Counted from the stretch's first letter, positions 44,712 through 54,408 are shown. The stretch is DNA of 64,000 nt from an uncultured Bifidobacterium sp. (GCF_949292005.1 NZ_CASEXV010000076.1:23062-87061); one strand, 5' to 3'. Numbers and translations are program-made. The notes: generated by a model from the letters alone, not told the origin.

Positions 44712-44893
44712 GTAGCTCTCCAAATCTTCCTAGGCGCATGGACGCGTTGCCATGAACGCCGTCAATCCTCTCACTTTAGTGCACTACGGGGATTTTATCC
44801 ATATGAGTGCGATTCCCCGCCGTCTGGCATCGTGGATTCCACTATTCGGCCACCATGCGGGCGCGGTCGCGCTCAGGCACTTAACTGGGGGGC

Positions 44894-46756
44894 ATGGCTG
44901 AAATGCGATCTGCAAAACTGATGAACGGACGGGTGTTCGCCGGAGCACGCGCCCTGTATCGTGCGGCCGGCGTGGATGGAAAGGACTTCGGCAAGCCCAT
45001 TGTGGCGATCGCGAACTCCTTCGACGAGTTCGTCCCTGGCCACGTCCACCTGAACAAGGTAGGGCGTCTGGTGTCCGAGGCCGTGAAGAAGGCCGGCGGA
45101 ATCCCACGCGAGTTCAACACCATCGCCGTGGACGACGGCATCGCCATGGGACACACCGGCATGCTGTACTCCCTCCCGAGCAGGGACATCATCGCCGATT
45201 CGGTCGAATACTCGGTGAACGCGCACTGCGCCGACGCGCTGATCTGCATCTCGAACTGCGACAAGATCACACCCGGCATGCTCATGGCGGCGCTGAGGTT
45301 GAACATTCCCACGATTTTCGTGTCCGGCGGCCCCATGGAAGCCGGATCGACCACGCTGTCCGACGGAACTGTGAAGAAAAGCACCGATCTGATCGACGTG
45401 ATGTACGCCACCGCCGACGACAACGTCTCCGACGAGGATCTCCTCGCCTATGAGAAGACGGTCTGCCCCACCTGCGGATCCTGTGCCGGAATGTTCACCG
45501 CAAACTCGATGAACTGCCTCACCGAGGCCTTGGGCCTCGCCCTCCCCGGCAACGGCACCACTCTGGCGTCCCACGCATACCGCAAGAAGCTGTTCGAGAA
45601 GGCCGGCGAGATGATCGTGACCCTCGCGAACCGCTACTACCAGGATGACGACGATTCCGTCCTCCCCCGCAACATCGCCACCAAGCACGCGTTCGACAAC
45701 GCCATGACGATGGACGTCGCCATGGGAGGCTCCACGAACACCGTCCTGCACATCCTCGCCGCCGCCCAGAGCGCCGACGTGGACTTCACGCTCGACGACA
45801 TCGAACGCATTTCGCACACCGTCCCCTGCATCTGCAAGGCATCGCCATCCGGTCAGTGGGAGATATCCGACGTCCATCGCGCTGGCGGCATACCGGGAAT
45901 CCTCGGAGAACTCGATCGAGCGGGCAAGCTCCACAGGGACACGCATTCCATCGACTATCCCAGCCTTGAGGCGAAGCTTGACGATTGGGACATCATGCGC
46001 GACACATGCGGAGACGAGGTGCGGCAATTCTTCCGCGCCGCCCCCGGACACATCGTCTCGCCCGAACCCTGGACCCACGAGACCCTTTTCGATTCGTTGG
46101 ACACGGACCGGGTCAACGGCGCCATCCATGACATCGATCATCCCGCCGTCGAGGAGGGCGGATTGGCCATCCTCCGCGGCAACCTGGCCCCCGACGGCTG
46201 CGTGGTGAAAACGGCCGGAGTGCCGAAGGAGATCTGGAAGTTCCATGGTCCCGCGCTGATCGTCGAATCTCAGGAAGAGGCCATCAAGGTCATCCTCGAC
46301 AACACGCTCAAGCCGGGGCAGGCGCTGGTGATTCGTTATGAGGGGCCCAAGGGCGGACCGGGTATGCAGGAGATGCTCTACCCGACCTCGTTCGTCAAGG
46401 GCAAGGGAATCGGCCGCGATGTGGCCCTGATTACCGATGGGCGGTATTCGGGAGGATCCTCGGGACTCGCCATCGGCCATGTCGCTCCCGAAGCAGCCAA
46501 CAAGGGCCCGATAGCGCTCATCCACAATGGAGATTTCATCGACATCGACATCCCCAATCGCACCATCAACGTGGAACTGACGGAGGATCAGATGGCACAG
46601 CGTCGGCGCGAGCTCGAGGAGGGCGACGGCTATGTCGCCCATCGCGACCGCCACGTGTCCCAGGCGCTGAAGGCCTATGCGGCCTTCGCTCGCTCGGCCG
46701 ACAAAGGGGCCACTAGGGATCCCGAACTGATAGACAAGCTATCAGGACTACGGTGA
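44894..46756 (+). CDS. ilvD: Dihydroxy-acid dehydratase
   Basis: Iron-sulfur enzyme of valine/isoleucine synthesis, 620 residues. The cluster cysteines appear in SNCDKITPGM and CPTCGSCAGMFTANSMNC. GPKGGPGMQEML and DGRYSGGSSGLAIGHVAPEA are the C-terminal signatures. Start ATG at 44894; the in-frame ATG at 44903 is an alternative. It is the only branched-chain gene here. Followed by a long hairpin (46818-46875). Confidence 0.97.
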   Translation: MAEMRSAKLMNGRVFAGARALYRAAGVDGKDFGKPIVAIANSFDEFVPGHVHLNKVGRLVSEAVKKAGGIPREFNTIAVDDGIAMGHTGMLYSLPSRDIIADSVEYSVNAHCADALICISNCDKITPGMLMAALRLNIPTIFVSGGPMEAGSTTLSDGTVKKSTDLIDVMYATADDNVSDEDLLAYEKTVCPTCGSCAGMFTANSMNCLTEALGLALPGNGTTLASHAYRKKLFEKAGEMIVTLANRYYQDDDDSVLPRNIATKHAFDNAMTMDVAMGGSTNTVLHILAAAQSADVDFTLDDIERISHTVPCICKASPSGQWEISDVHRAGGIPGILGELDRAGKLHRDTHSIDYPSLEAKLDDWDIMRDTCGDEVRQFFRAAPGHIVSPEPWTHETLFDSLDTDRVNGAIHDIDHPAVEEGGLAILRGNLAPDGCVVKTAGVPKEIWKFHGPALIVESQEEAIKVILDNTLKPGQALVIRYEGPKGGPGMQEMLYPTSFVKGKGIGRDVALITDGRYSGGSSGLAIGHVAPEAANKGPIALIHNGDFIDIDIPNRTINVELTEDQMAQRRRELEEGDGYVAHRDRHVSQALKAYAAFARSADKGATRDPELIDKLSGLR

Positions 46757-46817
46757 CGATAGGCGGTTTACGGCGGGGACACTTCTCTCTGCCTTCGCCT
46801 TTCACCGCTTCATAACA

Positions 46818-46875
46818 CGCAGGACGGCCCTCTTCGCACTACTCTAAGGATGGATGCGAAGGGGGCCGTTCTGCG
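46818..46875. terminator. Long hairpin after ilvD
   Basis: Arms 46818-46838 and 46855-46875 pair along 21 positions, with only two G-U type mismatches, and a 16-nt loop. No T tract follows. Candidate terminator or mRNA-end stabiliser between ilvD and the tetR gene. Confidence 0.6.
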
Positions 46876-46929
46876 CCCGTAAGCCGACGCATTCATCGGA
46901 TGTCGGCAGACGTGTCAGAAAGGGTGGGA

Positions 46930-47505
46930 ATGATGGGGACGCGGAGTCAGCGTAGCGAGGATGTGGACAGAAGACTGGCCGACGCCGTTCTGCGTCTTGC
47001 GGCCGCCGGGACACGGCCCGTCAGTATCCAGTCGGTGTCCGACACTTCGGGAGTGGCCAAGACGACGATTTATCGCCGGTACCGCAACAGCTCCGAACTT
47101 GTCGATGGGATGTCCACGATGATGTCGGAACTCATCCCTTTGTCGCTCGATCTGGAACCCTCGCGAGACAATCTGACCGTTCTCCTGTCTCGATTCGCCC
47201 ATTCACTTGACCGACATATCGATATACGGCTTCTTGGCCTGATCATCGCGTCGGATAACCCTTTGGTCACACAACTTAAATCCTCATTGGTGTCCCCAAC
47301 AAGACGGGCGGCCGAGGCCTTCGTCCGCAGAGGCGTCGACACTGGCGTGTTTCGTTCGGACACCGATGTCACCGCCGTCATGGACAACATCCTCGGATCC
47401 CTGATTGTGGGCGCCTCTCGCGGAGAGGACCCGTCCCCCTGGGCGGACAGGGAGGCACGCATTCTGTGGCGTGCCCTCGCCGCCTCCAACGCAGATTCCC
47501 GATGA
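46930..47505 (+). CDS. TetR family transcriptional regulator
   Basis: Repressor-type protein of 191 residues. The N-terminal HTH is RPVSIQSVSDTSGVAKTTIYRRYRN (split across helices 2-3); the ligand domain is hydrophobic and unassigned. The ATG at 46930 has AGGG about 6 nt upstream and is preferred over the ATG at 46900. It stands between ilvD and an SPW membrane protein whose promoter carries a palindromic operator, which could be its target, but this is inference. Confidence 0.88.
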   Translation: MMGTRSQRSEDVDRRLADAVLRLAAAGTRPVSIQSVSDTSGVAKTTIYRRYRNSSELVDGMSTMMSELIPLSLDLEPSRDNLTVLLSRFAHSLDRHIDIRLLGLIIASDNPLVTQLKSSLVSPTRRAAEAFVRRGVDTGVFRSDTDVTAVMDNILGSLIVGASRGEDPSPWADREARILWRALAASNADSR

Positions 47506-47625
47506 TTCCCGGTGGCGGCATAATCCGACGGAATGAGCTGAGTTCTTTGCGCCTGCCCGTGCGCCTCCTTTCTCCACCATGCCTCGTCCTGCCCGCCGTT
47601 TCTCCTCGATGACACGCTTTTATGA

Positions 47626-47671
47626 CCCATCACCCGTCATCTCATGAGCACCGTCGCATATCGGTGATGGG
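47626..47671. terminator. Hairpin downstream of tetR
   Basis: Perfect 9-bp arms CCCATCACC (47626-47634) and GGTGATGGG (47663-47671) with a 28-nt loop, just before the SPW gene promoter. No T tract. Confidence 0.35.
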
Positions 47672-47683
47672 GCGCTTCATAGG

Positions 47684-47711
47684 TTGACTTTTTCCACTTT
47701 TGCGCTACGAT
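47684..47711 (+). promoter_or_regulatory. Promoter of SPW membrane protein gene
   Basis: TTGACT (47684-47689), 16-bp spacer, TACGAT (47706-47711): the best sigma-70-type promoter in the window. Confidence 0.7.
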
Positions 47712-47739
47712 TTTTCGTATCGATACGAATTTTCGTAGC
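47704..47739. promoter_or_regulatory. 36-bp palindromic operator over the SPW gene promoter
   Basis: The core TTCGTATCGATACGAA (47714-47729) is a perfect 16-bp palindrome. The flanks GCTACGA (47704-47710) and TCGTAGC (47733-47739) are also symmetric about the same centre (47721.5). The element covers the -10 box and the predicted start of transcription, so binding would repress. The regulator is unknown; the nearby TetR is a candidate. Confidence 0.7.
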
Positions 47740-47761
47740 ACTTCGAAAGGAGAGAGAGGCC

Positions 47762-48124
47762 ATGTCCTCAGAAACATCCGATAATCGCAATTGGAAAACC
47801 TGGCAGGACTGGACGAATCTGGTGCTGGGCGTGCTGCTGGCGCTCACACCCCTGTTCGCCGAATTCACCCAGGGATCGACTTGGGCGATTGTCATGGGCA
47901 TCATCATCGCGGTCGTCGCACTATGGGCGCTAGCTACGGCAAGCTCTAAGACTTCCGAGTGGGTGCAGATCATTATGTCCGCCTTCACATTCTTCACTCC
48001 GTGGTTCGGCGGATTCTCCACAGGCAGCGGTGCCTGGTGGACATGGATTCTCTCTGTGGTCGTGGTGATTCTTGCCGCGACTACCCTGTCGACGTCCACC
48101 GAGTCCGCTCCCGCCCAAAAATAG
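47762..48124 (+). CDS. SPW-repeat-type membrane protein
   Basis: Protein of 120 residues with four TM segments arranged as two repeats: WQDWTNLVLGVLLALTPLF and SEWVQIIMSAFTFFTPWFGG, each with a TP-x-F turn like the SPW family. N- and C-termini are polar. The ATG at 47762 has AAAGGAGAG about 10 nt upstream. It has its own strong promoter with a palindromic operator and a perfect hairpin behind it. Function of SPW proteins is unknown. Confidence 0.75.
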   Translation: MSSETSDNRNWKTWQDWTNLVLGVLLALTPLFAEFTQGSTWAIVMGIIIAVVALWALATASSKTSEWVQIIMSAFTFFTPWFGGFSTGSGAWWTWILSVVVVILAATTLSTSTESAPAQK

Positions 48125-48143
48125 TTCTTGTGGATAACCATTC

Positions 48144-48200
48144 AGGCGATGCCCTGCATCTCAGCCCTCTCCCCCCGGGCTGAGATGCAGGGCATCGCCT
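48144..48200. terminator. Perfect 24-bp hairpin between SPW gene and gmk
   Basis: Arms 48144-48167 and 48177-48200 are perfectly complementary over 24 bp with a 9-nt loop. It sits between convergent genes and can serve both strands. No T tract follows on either strand. Confidence 0.75.
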
Positions 48201-48251
48201 TATGTCCCATAGTCACTGCATCGTATCGGTTTCTGCCGTTTCTGCCGCCGA

Positions 48252-48869
48252 TCAGTTCTGTCGCGGCAGTTCATACTCCTTCGCGATGACAGCCCACAGC
48301 TCGTCGGCCGCATGAGACACATCGTCGTTGACTATCGTGACATCAAACTCGGATTCCGCCGCGAGCTCGACCTTCGCCGTCTCCAGCCGACGCAAGCGCT
48401 CGCTCTCCGTCTCGGTCCCACGTTTGCGAAGACGAGTCGCCAAATCGTCGAAACTGGGCGGCGCGAGAAAAACATACACCACTTCCAGTCCGAGCTGCGC
48501 GGAGCTTTCCTTGACCCGACGGGCTCCCTGCAGATCGATCTCCAAAATCGTGGGCACACCACTGCGAAGGTGCTCGAGAACCGGTTGCAGCGGCGTCCCA
48601 TAGTGAGCCAGGCCGTGAACCACCGCAGTCTCCAGAAACAGTCCCTCACGCTCCCTTTCGAGGAACTCCTTCTCCGTGAGGAACCAGTAGTTGACACCGT
48701 CGACTTCTCCGGGTCGCGGTGCGCGGGTCGTGGCAGACACGGACACCCACACCTGGGGATGGTCCTCACGCAGCCGAGCCTCGACGGTTCCCTTGCCCAC
48801 AGCCGTCGGCCCCGTCAGAACGATGAGACGCCGCGACGCATCCCCGACGTTTCCGTCAGCATCCGTCAT
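48252..48869 (-). CDS. gmk: Guanylate kinase
   Basis: Phosphorylates GMP to GDP; 205 residues with this start. P-loop LTGPTAVGKGT, VSATTRAPRPGEVDGVNYWF, and LEIDLQGARRVKE are the family motifs. The ATG at 48869 is chosen for typical length. An ATG at 48929 overlapping the pyrF stop (ATGA) would give 225 residues and fits the coupling style of the genome, so the start is uncertain. Last gene of the efp-nusB-carA-carB-pyrF string. Confidence 0.95.
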   Translation of the reverse strand: MTDADGNVGDASRRLIVLTGPTAVGKGTVEARLREDHPQVWVSVSATTRAPRPGEVDGVNYWFLTEKEFLEREREGLFLETAVVHGLAHYGTPLQPVLEHLRSGVPTILEIDLQGARRVKESSAQLGLEVVYVFLAPPSFDDLATRLRKRGTETESERLRRLETAKVELAAESEFDVTIVNDDVSHAADELWAVIAKEYELPRQN

Positions 48870-48925
48870 ATCATGGCCTTTCCAATCACGGACATTCATC
48901 ATGGCGCTCCGGGATTGCCCACCAC

Positions 48926-49825
48926 TCATTCGTCCATCACCTCCAGCAGTGCCTGTCGAACATCCAACGCAATCGACTCCGCCGCGGAAGCCAGTGCGGA
49001 TATATCCGGTCCATGCGCCGCGATGTATCGGGATACGGTCACCAGCACATTGCCTTTCGTTCCTTTGAAAACCGTGCGCAGGTCATCGGCCTCCGCGCCC
49101 TGCCATCCGTAGCCCGGCGAAAGAATCGGTCCGGTGAACTGCGCCGGATCGACTCCTCCATCCTGCATCCACTGTCCGATGTTGGCTCCGATGATCAGTC
49201 CCACCGATCCCATCGACGTGGACGAGGCATTGTATTTCTGCGCGTTCTTTGCGATGCCGTATGCCACGGTATGTCCGGCGTAGTCCCCTGATTGACGAAT
49301 CGCCGTCTGAAGGCTCGCACCCTCCTGGTTCGACGTCAACGACGCGACGAACACCCCTCTGTTGTTGTCCAAAGCAGTGGCGATCAGACCACTGAGAGAC
49401 CTCGCTCCGTAATAGGGAAGCAAGGTGATCGCATCGGCACGCATGGGCGAATCGGGATAGAAATAGGCATCCCCAATGGCCGAAATCGTCGTGGGAAGGC
49501 CACCATGCAGACAATCCACGATGGTGATCACCCCCATCTGGCGTGCGGCGTAGAGAACCCTCTCCAAAGCCGCGAATCCTCGCGAACCGTACCGTTCGAA
49601 CATGGAGCTCTGGAATTTCACCGCCGCCGCACGCCCATTGGCGGCCTGAAGCATGCGCATGGAAAACAGCTCCGCACCTTCCGCATCGACGTTGTAACCC
49701 CATTGGGACAGGATGTTCTTATGCGGGTCGATCCCGATGCACAGCGGTCCATACGTCGCCATGGACCGGCTGAGCCGTTGCCCGAAATCCTCGCCCGCCG
49801 TCGCGCCCTTGGGATTCGCCGTCAT
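48926..49825 (-). CDS. pyrF: Orotidine 5'-phosphate decarboxylase homologue, catalytic loop degenerate
   Basis: Type 2 OMPDC fold of 299 residues: PLCIGIDPHKNIL, VKFQSSMFERYG, DSPMRADAITLLPYYG and GVFVASLTSNQEG match the family. The catalytic DAKRGDIG loop reads DCLHGGLP at residues 104-111, so the catalytic Lys and second Asp of DxKxxD are absent, though K70 (AVK) and D33 are kept. It follows carB by 7 bp and is coupled to gmk, so it is transcribed with pyrimidine genes. Either it is inactive, regulatory, or it has a new activity. Confidence 0.82.
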   Translation of the reverse strand: MTANPKGATAGEDFGQRLSRSMATYGPLCIGIDPHKNILSQWGYNVDAEGAELFSMRMLQAANGRAAAVKFQSSMFERYGSRGFAALERVLYAARQMGVITIVDCLHGGLPTTISAIGDAYFYPDSPMRADAITLLPYYGARSLSGLIATALDNNRGVFVASLTSNQEGASLQTAIRQSGDYAGHTVAYGIAKNAQKYNASSTSMGSVGLIIGANIGQWMQDGGVDPAQFTGPILSPGYGWQGAEADDLRTVFKGTKGNVLVTVSRYIAAHGPDISALASAAESIALDVRQALLEVMDE

Positions 49826-49832
49826 CTGGCAC

Positions 49833-52800
49833 TCAGCCTTCCATCGCGAAAAGCTGCTGCGAGTGCTCCTGGATGCTCATGATCTGATAATCGTTGCGTT
49901 TAACCGCCTCGATCGCCATAAGCACCGCCGAGAACTCGGTCATCGTGGTGAAGTGCGGCAGATCGGCGGCGATGGCGGCGGCGCGGATCGAATAGCCGTC
50001 GGATCGCGAACCACGGGAGTTCGGCGTGTTGAGAACCATATCGATGGTTCCATCCTCGATGAGCTCGACGACGTTCTTGCCCACGCTTCCGGACGCATGG
50101 TCGACCACCATGGAACGCTCTCCCTCGGAATCCACACGCGAGGTGATCTTGTCAACGATGTGCGACTCGATGCCGTATCGTCTGAGAACCGACGCGGTCC
50201 CCTCGGTGGACCAGATCCTGAATCCCAACTCGACCAGCCTGATGGCCATAAGGGGAAGCTGCTTCTTGTCGGAATCGTTGACGGACAGGAAGACGTTGCC
50301 GCTGGTGGGAAGTCCCCCCTCGTATGCGGCGAGCTGGCTTTTGGCGAACGCGTGCGGGAAGTCACGGTCGAATCCCATGACCTCGCCCGTGGACCGCATC
50401 TCAGGCCCCAGCAGGATGTCGACCGTGCGCCCGACAGGCGTGCGAAAACGCTTGAACGGGAGGACGGACTCCTTGACGGCGACCTGCTGCCCCGGACGCA
50501 TGACTCCCCCGTCTCCCTGGGGCAGAAGAAGACCGTTGGCGCGTTGCTGGGATATCGTCTCCCCGACCATGATCCGGGCAGCCGCCTTGGCCAGCGCGAC
50601 CCCCGTCGCCTTGGACGCGAAGGGCACGGTGCGGGACGCGCGGGGATTGGCCTCGATGACGTACAGGGTGTTGGCCATGAAGGCGTACTGCACATTGATA
50701 AGACCCCGGACACGGCACCCGCGGGCGATGGCCAGCGTCCCCTCGCGAAGCCGCTGGATCTGATCGTCCGACAACGTGCTGGGGGGAAGCGTGCACGCGG
50801 CGTCGCCGGAGTGGACTCCCGCCTCCTCAACGTGTTCCATGATGCCGCCGATGTAGAGCTCCTGCCCGTCATAGAGGGCATCGACGTCGACCTCGATGGC
50901 GTCCTGCAGGAACTTGTCGATCAACAGCGGCGACGGCAACCGCCCCGACACAACAGTGTCGTCCTTGGCTTGGGACAGAGCCTTGTTGACATACGTCTGC
51001 AGTTGGTCGTCATCGTAGACGATTTCCATGCCGCGGCCACCAAGAACGTAGCTTGGTCGGACAAGCACCGGATATCCGATGGAATGAGCCGCCTCGCGCG
51101 CCTCATCCAGGCTGAGAGCGGTTCCGTAGCGCGGAGCGTTCATATGCTCCTCGCGCAGGACATCGCCGAACAACTCGCGGTTCTCCGCCAGATCGATGGC
51201 CTCGGGGGACGTCCCCAGAATCGGCACCCCGGCGGCCTTCAACCGCGCGGCGAGAGACAGGGGCGTCTGGCCACCGAGCTGGACGATCACGCCTTTGACC
51301 GGTCCCATACGAAGCTCGGCCTCATATATCTCCAGCACGTCCTCGAAGGTCAGCGGTTCGAAATAGAGCCTGTCGGACATGTCGTAATCCGTGGACACCG
51401 TCTCCGGGTTGCAGTTGACCATAATCGTGTCATAGGTCTTGCCCAGCTCCTGAACGGCATGCACGCAGGTGTAGTCGAATTCAATGCCCTGACCGATTCT
51501 GTTCGGCCCGGATCCCAGGATGATGACCGCCTCACGGTCGCGGGGCCGCAGCTCCGACTCATCCGCGTAGCACGAGTAGTAATAGGGTGTGACCGCGTCG
51601 AATTCCGCCGCGCATGTGTCGACCGTCTTGTAGACGGGACGGATGCCGTAGTTCCATCGCAGCTCGCGGATGGTGTCCTCTCCCGCGTCGCCCAGATGAC
51701 GCAGATGGGCGATCTGCACATCGGACAGTCCAACCCTCTTCGCCGCGAGCAGCAGCGCTGGAGTGAGGATTTCGGACGACCTCACGCGCATCGCCATCTC
51801 GTTGATCATCGCGAACTGCTCAAGGAACCATGGATCGATTTTGGTGGCCGCGAATATCTGCTCGACCGTCGCCCCGCCCCACAACGCCCGTTGAAGCTGA
51901 AGATAACGCTGCTCGGTCGGGGTGTGCATACGCTCAAGAAGGGCGCTCGTCTCCTCCTCATCGGGGCGGTCGCCATCCCATGAGAACCCCATATGCCGCT
52001 TGTCGATCGACCTCATCGCCTTGCCAAGCGACTCCTGGAAGTTGCCTCCCAGCGCCATGGCCTCGCCCACGGATTTCATGGATGTCGTCAGAGTGGGGTC
52101 CGCTCCGGGGAACTTTTCGAAGGCGAACCGGGGAACTTTCGTGACCACATAATCGATGGTGGGTTCGAAGCTCGCGGGGGTGGACTGTGTGATGTCGTTG
52201 CGGATCTCGTCCAGCGTGTATCCCAGGGCGAGCTTGGTCGCGATCTTGGCGATGGGGAAACCCGTGGCCTTGGACGCCAGTGCCGAGGAGCGCGAGACGC
52301 GGGGGTTCATCTCGATGACGATGATCCGTCCGGTCTGCGGATTGACTGCGAACTGGATGTTGCATCCTCCGGTGTCGACGCCGACTCCACGGATGATTTT
52401 GATGCCGATATCCCTCATGCGCTGATATTCACGATCGGTGAGGGTGAAGATCGGCGCGACCGTCACGGAATCACCAGTGTGGACGCCCACGGGATCGACG
52501 TTCTCTATGGGGCATACGACCACAACGTTGTCGTTGCGGTCGCGCATGAGCTCAAGCTCATACTCCTTCCACCCCTCGATGCCCTCCTCGACGAGGACCT
52601 CATTCGTCGGGGAATAGTGCAGTCCGGCACCGGCTATGCGATCGAGCTCCTCACGATTGTGGGCGATCCCCGATCCCAGTCCGCCCATGGTGAAGCTCGG
52701 ACGAACTACGACCGGATATCCCAAATCCTCGACGATCGCGTTCACCTCGTCGAGCGAATGCGCGATGAACGACCGCGCCGATTCGGCTCCGGCGTCCTCG

Positions 52801-53207
52801 ACGACCTTCTTGAAAAGCTCTCGGTCCTCTCCCCTGTCGATCGCCTCAAGGGAGGCCCCGATGAGCTCGACATGATACTTGTCGAGGATTCCGGCCCGTC
52901 CCAAATCCATCGCGGCGTTGAGGGCGGTCTGCCCGCCCAGCGTCGGAAGAAGCGCGTCAGGACGTTCCTTGGCGATGATCTTCTCAAGGATCGGGGTGGC
53001 TATGGGCTCGATGTACGTCGCGTCCGCCATCTCGGGATCCGTCATGATCGTGGCGGGATTGGAGTTCACCAGTATGACCCGGATGCCCTCCTCGCGCAGG
53101 ACACGGCAGGCCTGCGTCCCCGAATAGTCGAATTCGGCTGCCTGCCCGATGACGATCGGCCCCGAACCGATGACCATCACTGATTTGATGTCGGTGCGCT
53201 TAGGCAT
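49833..53207 (-). CDS. carB: Carbamoyl-phosphate synthase large subunit
   Basis: Makes carbamoyl phosphate for pyrimidines and arginine; 1124 residues. Duplicated ATP-grasp halves, each opening with a GSGPxxIGQ motif (VMVIGSGPIVIGQAAEFDY and ILGSGPNRIGQGIEFDY), each with a PRxSRSSALASKATG-like or PRASRTVPFASKATG motif. The C-terminal allosteric MGS-like domain is present. The ATG at 53207 overlaps the carA stop by 8 bp; the long upstream frame is inside carA. Confidence 0.98.
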   Translation of the reverse strand: MPKRTDIKSVMVIGSGPIVIGQAAEFDYSGTQACRVLREEGIRVILVNSNPATIMTDPEMADATYIEPIATPILEKIIAKERPDALLPTLGGQTALNAAMDLGRAGILDKYHVELIGASLEAIDRGEDRELFKKVVEDAGAESARSFIAHSLDEVNAIVEDLGYPVVVRPSFTMGGLGSGIAHNREELDRIAGAGLHYSPTNEVLVEEGIEGWKEYELELMRDRNDNVVVVCPIENVDPVGVHTGDSVTVAPIFTLTDREYQRMRDIGIKIIRGVGVDTGGCNIQFAVNPQTGRIIVIEMNPRVSRSSALASKATGFPIAKIATKLALGYTLDEIRNDITQSTPASFEPTIDYVVTKVPRFAFEKFPGADPTLTTSMKSVGEAMALGGNFQESLGKAMRSIDKRHMGFSWDGDRPDEEETSALLERMHTPTEQRYLQLQRALWGGATVEQIFAATKIDPWFLEQFAMINEMAMRVRSSEILTPALLLAAKRVGLSDVQIAHLRHLGDAGEDTIRELRWNYGIRPVYKTVDTCAAEFDAVTPYYYSCYADESELRPRDREAVIILGSGPNRIGQGIEFDYTCVHAVQELGKTYDTIMVNCNPETVSTDYDMSDRLYFEPLTFEDVLEIYEAELRMGPVKGVIVQLGGQTPLSLAARLKAAGVPILGTSPEAIDLAENRELFGDVLREEHMNAPRYGTALSLDEAREAAHSIGYPVLVRPSYVLGGRGMEIVYDDDQLQTYVNKALSQAKDDTVVSGRLPSPLLIDKFLQDAIEVDVDALYDGQELYIGGIMEHVEEAGVHSGDAACTLPPSTLSDDQIQRLREGTLAIARGCRVRGLINVQYAFMANTLYVIEANPRASRTVPFASKATGVALAKAAARIMVGETISQQRANGLLLPQGDGGVMRPGQQVAVKESVLPFKRFRTPVGRTVDILLGPEMRSTGEVMGFDRDFPHAFAKSQLAAYEGGLPTSGNVFLSVNDSDKKQLPLMAIRLVELGFRIWSTEGTASVLRRYGIESHIVDKITSRVDSEGERSMVVDHASGSVGKNVVELIEDGTIDMVLNTPNSRGSRSDGYSIRAAAIAADLPHFTTMTEFSAVLMAIEAVKRNDYQIMSIQEHSQQLFAMEG

Positions 53208-54408
53208 TGAGGCTCTCCTCCTTGGACGTGCGCATGAGATCCACGAAACGGTCGAAAAGATACGAGGCGTCATGAGGCCCGGCGGCTGCCTCCGGATGAT
53301 ACTGGACGGAGAAGGCCGGAATGTCGAGGCACATGAGTCCCTCGACCACGTCGTCGTTGAGGTCAATGTGCGAGACCATGACTCGGCCGTATTGCCCGTC
53401 GCCGTAGGGTGACGCGACCGGATCGCCAACGGGCGCGTCCACGGCGAATCCATGATTGTGCGCGGTGACCTCCACCTTGCCGGTGGTCAGATCCTTCACA
53501 GGCTGATTGATGCCGCGATGGCCGAATTTGAGCTTGTATGTTCCGAAGCCCAAAGCACGGCCCAAAAGCTGGTTGCCGAAGCAGATGCCGAAGAACGGAT
53601 AGCCCGCGTCAAGAACCTTGCGCAGCAGGTCGACCTCGGGAGCCGCCTGCTCGGGATCCCCGGGGCCATTGGAGAAGAACACGCCATCGGGATTAAGTGC
53701 CGCGATGTCCTCGATGCTCGACGTCGACGGCACGACATGGACACGGCAACCCCGCTCGGCCAGCCTGTGCGGAGTCATGGACTTGATACCCAGATCCACG
53801 GCCGCGACAGTGAACAACGGTTCGACACCCTCATGGTCGCCGCAGGGCTCCACGGTGTAGGTCTCCCCCGTGCTCACCTCGTCGTACAGGCTCATGCCCT
53901 TCATCACCGGAGTCGCGCGAACGCTTTCAAGCAGGGAATCGACGGAGGCATCGGGGCCGATGTCCTCACCGGAGAAGATGCCGGCCCTCATGACTCCGGC
54001 CGAGCGCAGGTGCCTCACCAGACTTCGGGTGTCGATCCCGCTTATTCCCACGATTCCCTGTGCGTCGAGCTCGGCTTCGAGGGATCCTGTGGAGCGCCAG
54101 TTGCTTGATATGGGACTGGGCTCGCGCACCACGTATCCCGCGACCCACACGCGGGACGACTCGGAGTCCTCATGATTGACCCCCGTGTTGCCGATGTGGG
54201 GAAAGGTCTGCACGACTATCTGTCGGTCGTAGCTGGGATCGGTCAGCGTCTCCTGATATCCGGTCATTCCCGTGGCGAACACTATCTCCCCGGTTGTCCT
54301 TCCACGACGGCCATATGCCCCGCCTCGGTACACCGTCCCGTCCTCAAGGACCAGAATGGCTTCCTCGTCTGATGGGTCATTCGTCGTGATGTCGCGTGCG
54401 TTCGCCAC
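53200..54408 (-). CDS. carA: Carbamoyl-phosphate synthase small subunit
   Basis: Glutamine amidotransferase partner of CarB; 402 residues. The N-terminal domain (LVLEDGTVYRGGAYG, FATGMTGYQE) is followed by a class I GATase with catalytic Cys in FFGICFGNQLLGRALG and His/Glu in VQYHPEAAAGP. The start is GTG at 54408 with GGGAGGG 5 nt upstream. Lies 42 bp after nusB. Confidence 0.97.
   Translation of the reverse strand: MANARDITTNDPSDEEAILVLEDGTVYRGGAYGRRGRTTGEIVFATGMTGYQETLTDPSYDRQIVVQTFPHIGNTGVNHEDSESSRVWVAGYVVREPSPISSNWRSTGSLEAELDAQGIVGISGIDTRSLVRHLRSAGVMRAGIFSGEDIGPDASVDSLLESVRATPVMKGMSLYDEVSTGETYTVEPCGDHEGVEPLFTVAAVDLGIKSMTPHRLAERGCRVHVVPSTSSIEDIAALNPDGVFFSNGPGDPEQAAPEVDLLRKVLDAGYPFFGICFGNQLLGRALGFGTYKLKFGHRGINQPVKDLTTGKVEVTAHNHGFAVDAPVGDPVASPYGDGQYGRVMVSHIDLNDDVVEGLMCLDIPAFSVQYHPEAAAGPHDASYLFDRFVDLMRTSKEESLNA

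Noticed and set aside
49713..51983. 756-aa plus-strand ORF opposite pyrF/carB
   Set aside because: Antisense shadow of carB, no SD, composition typical of a mirror frame.
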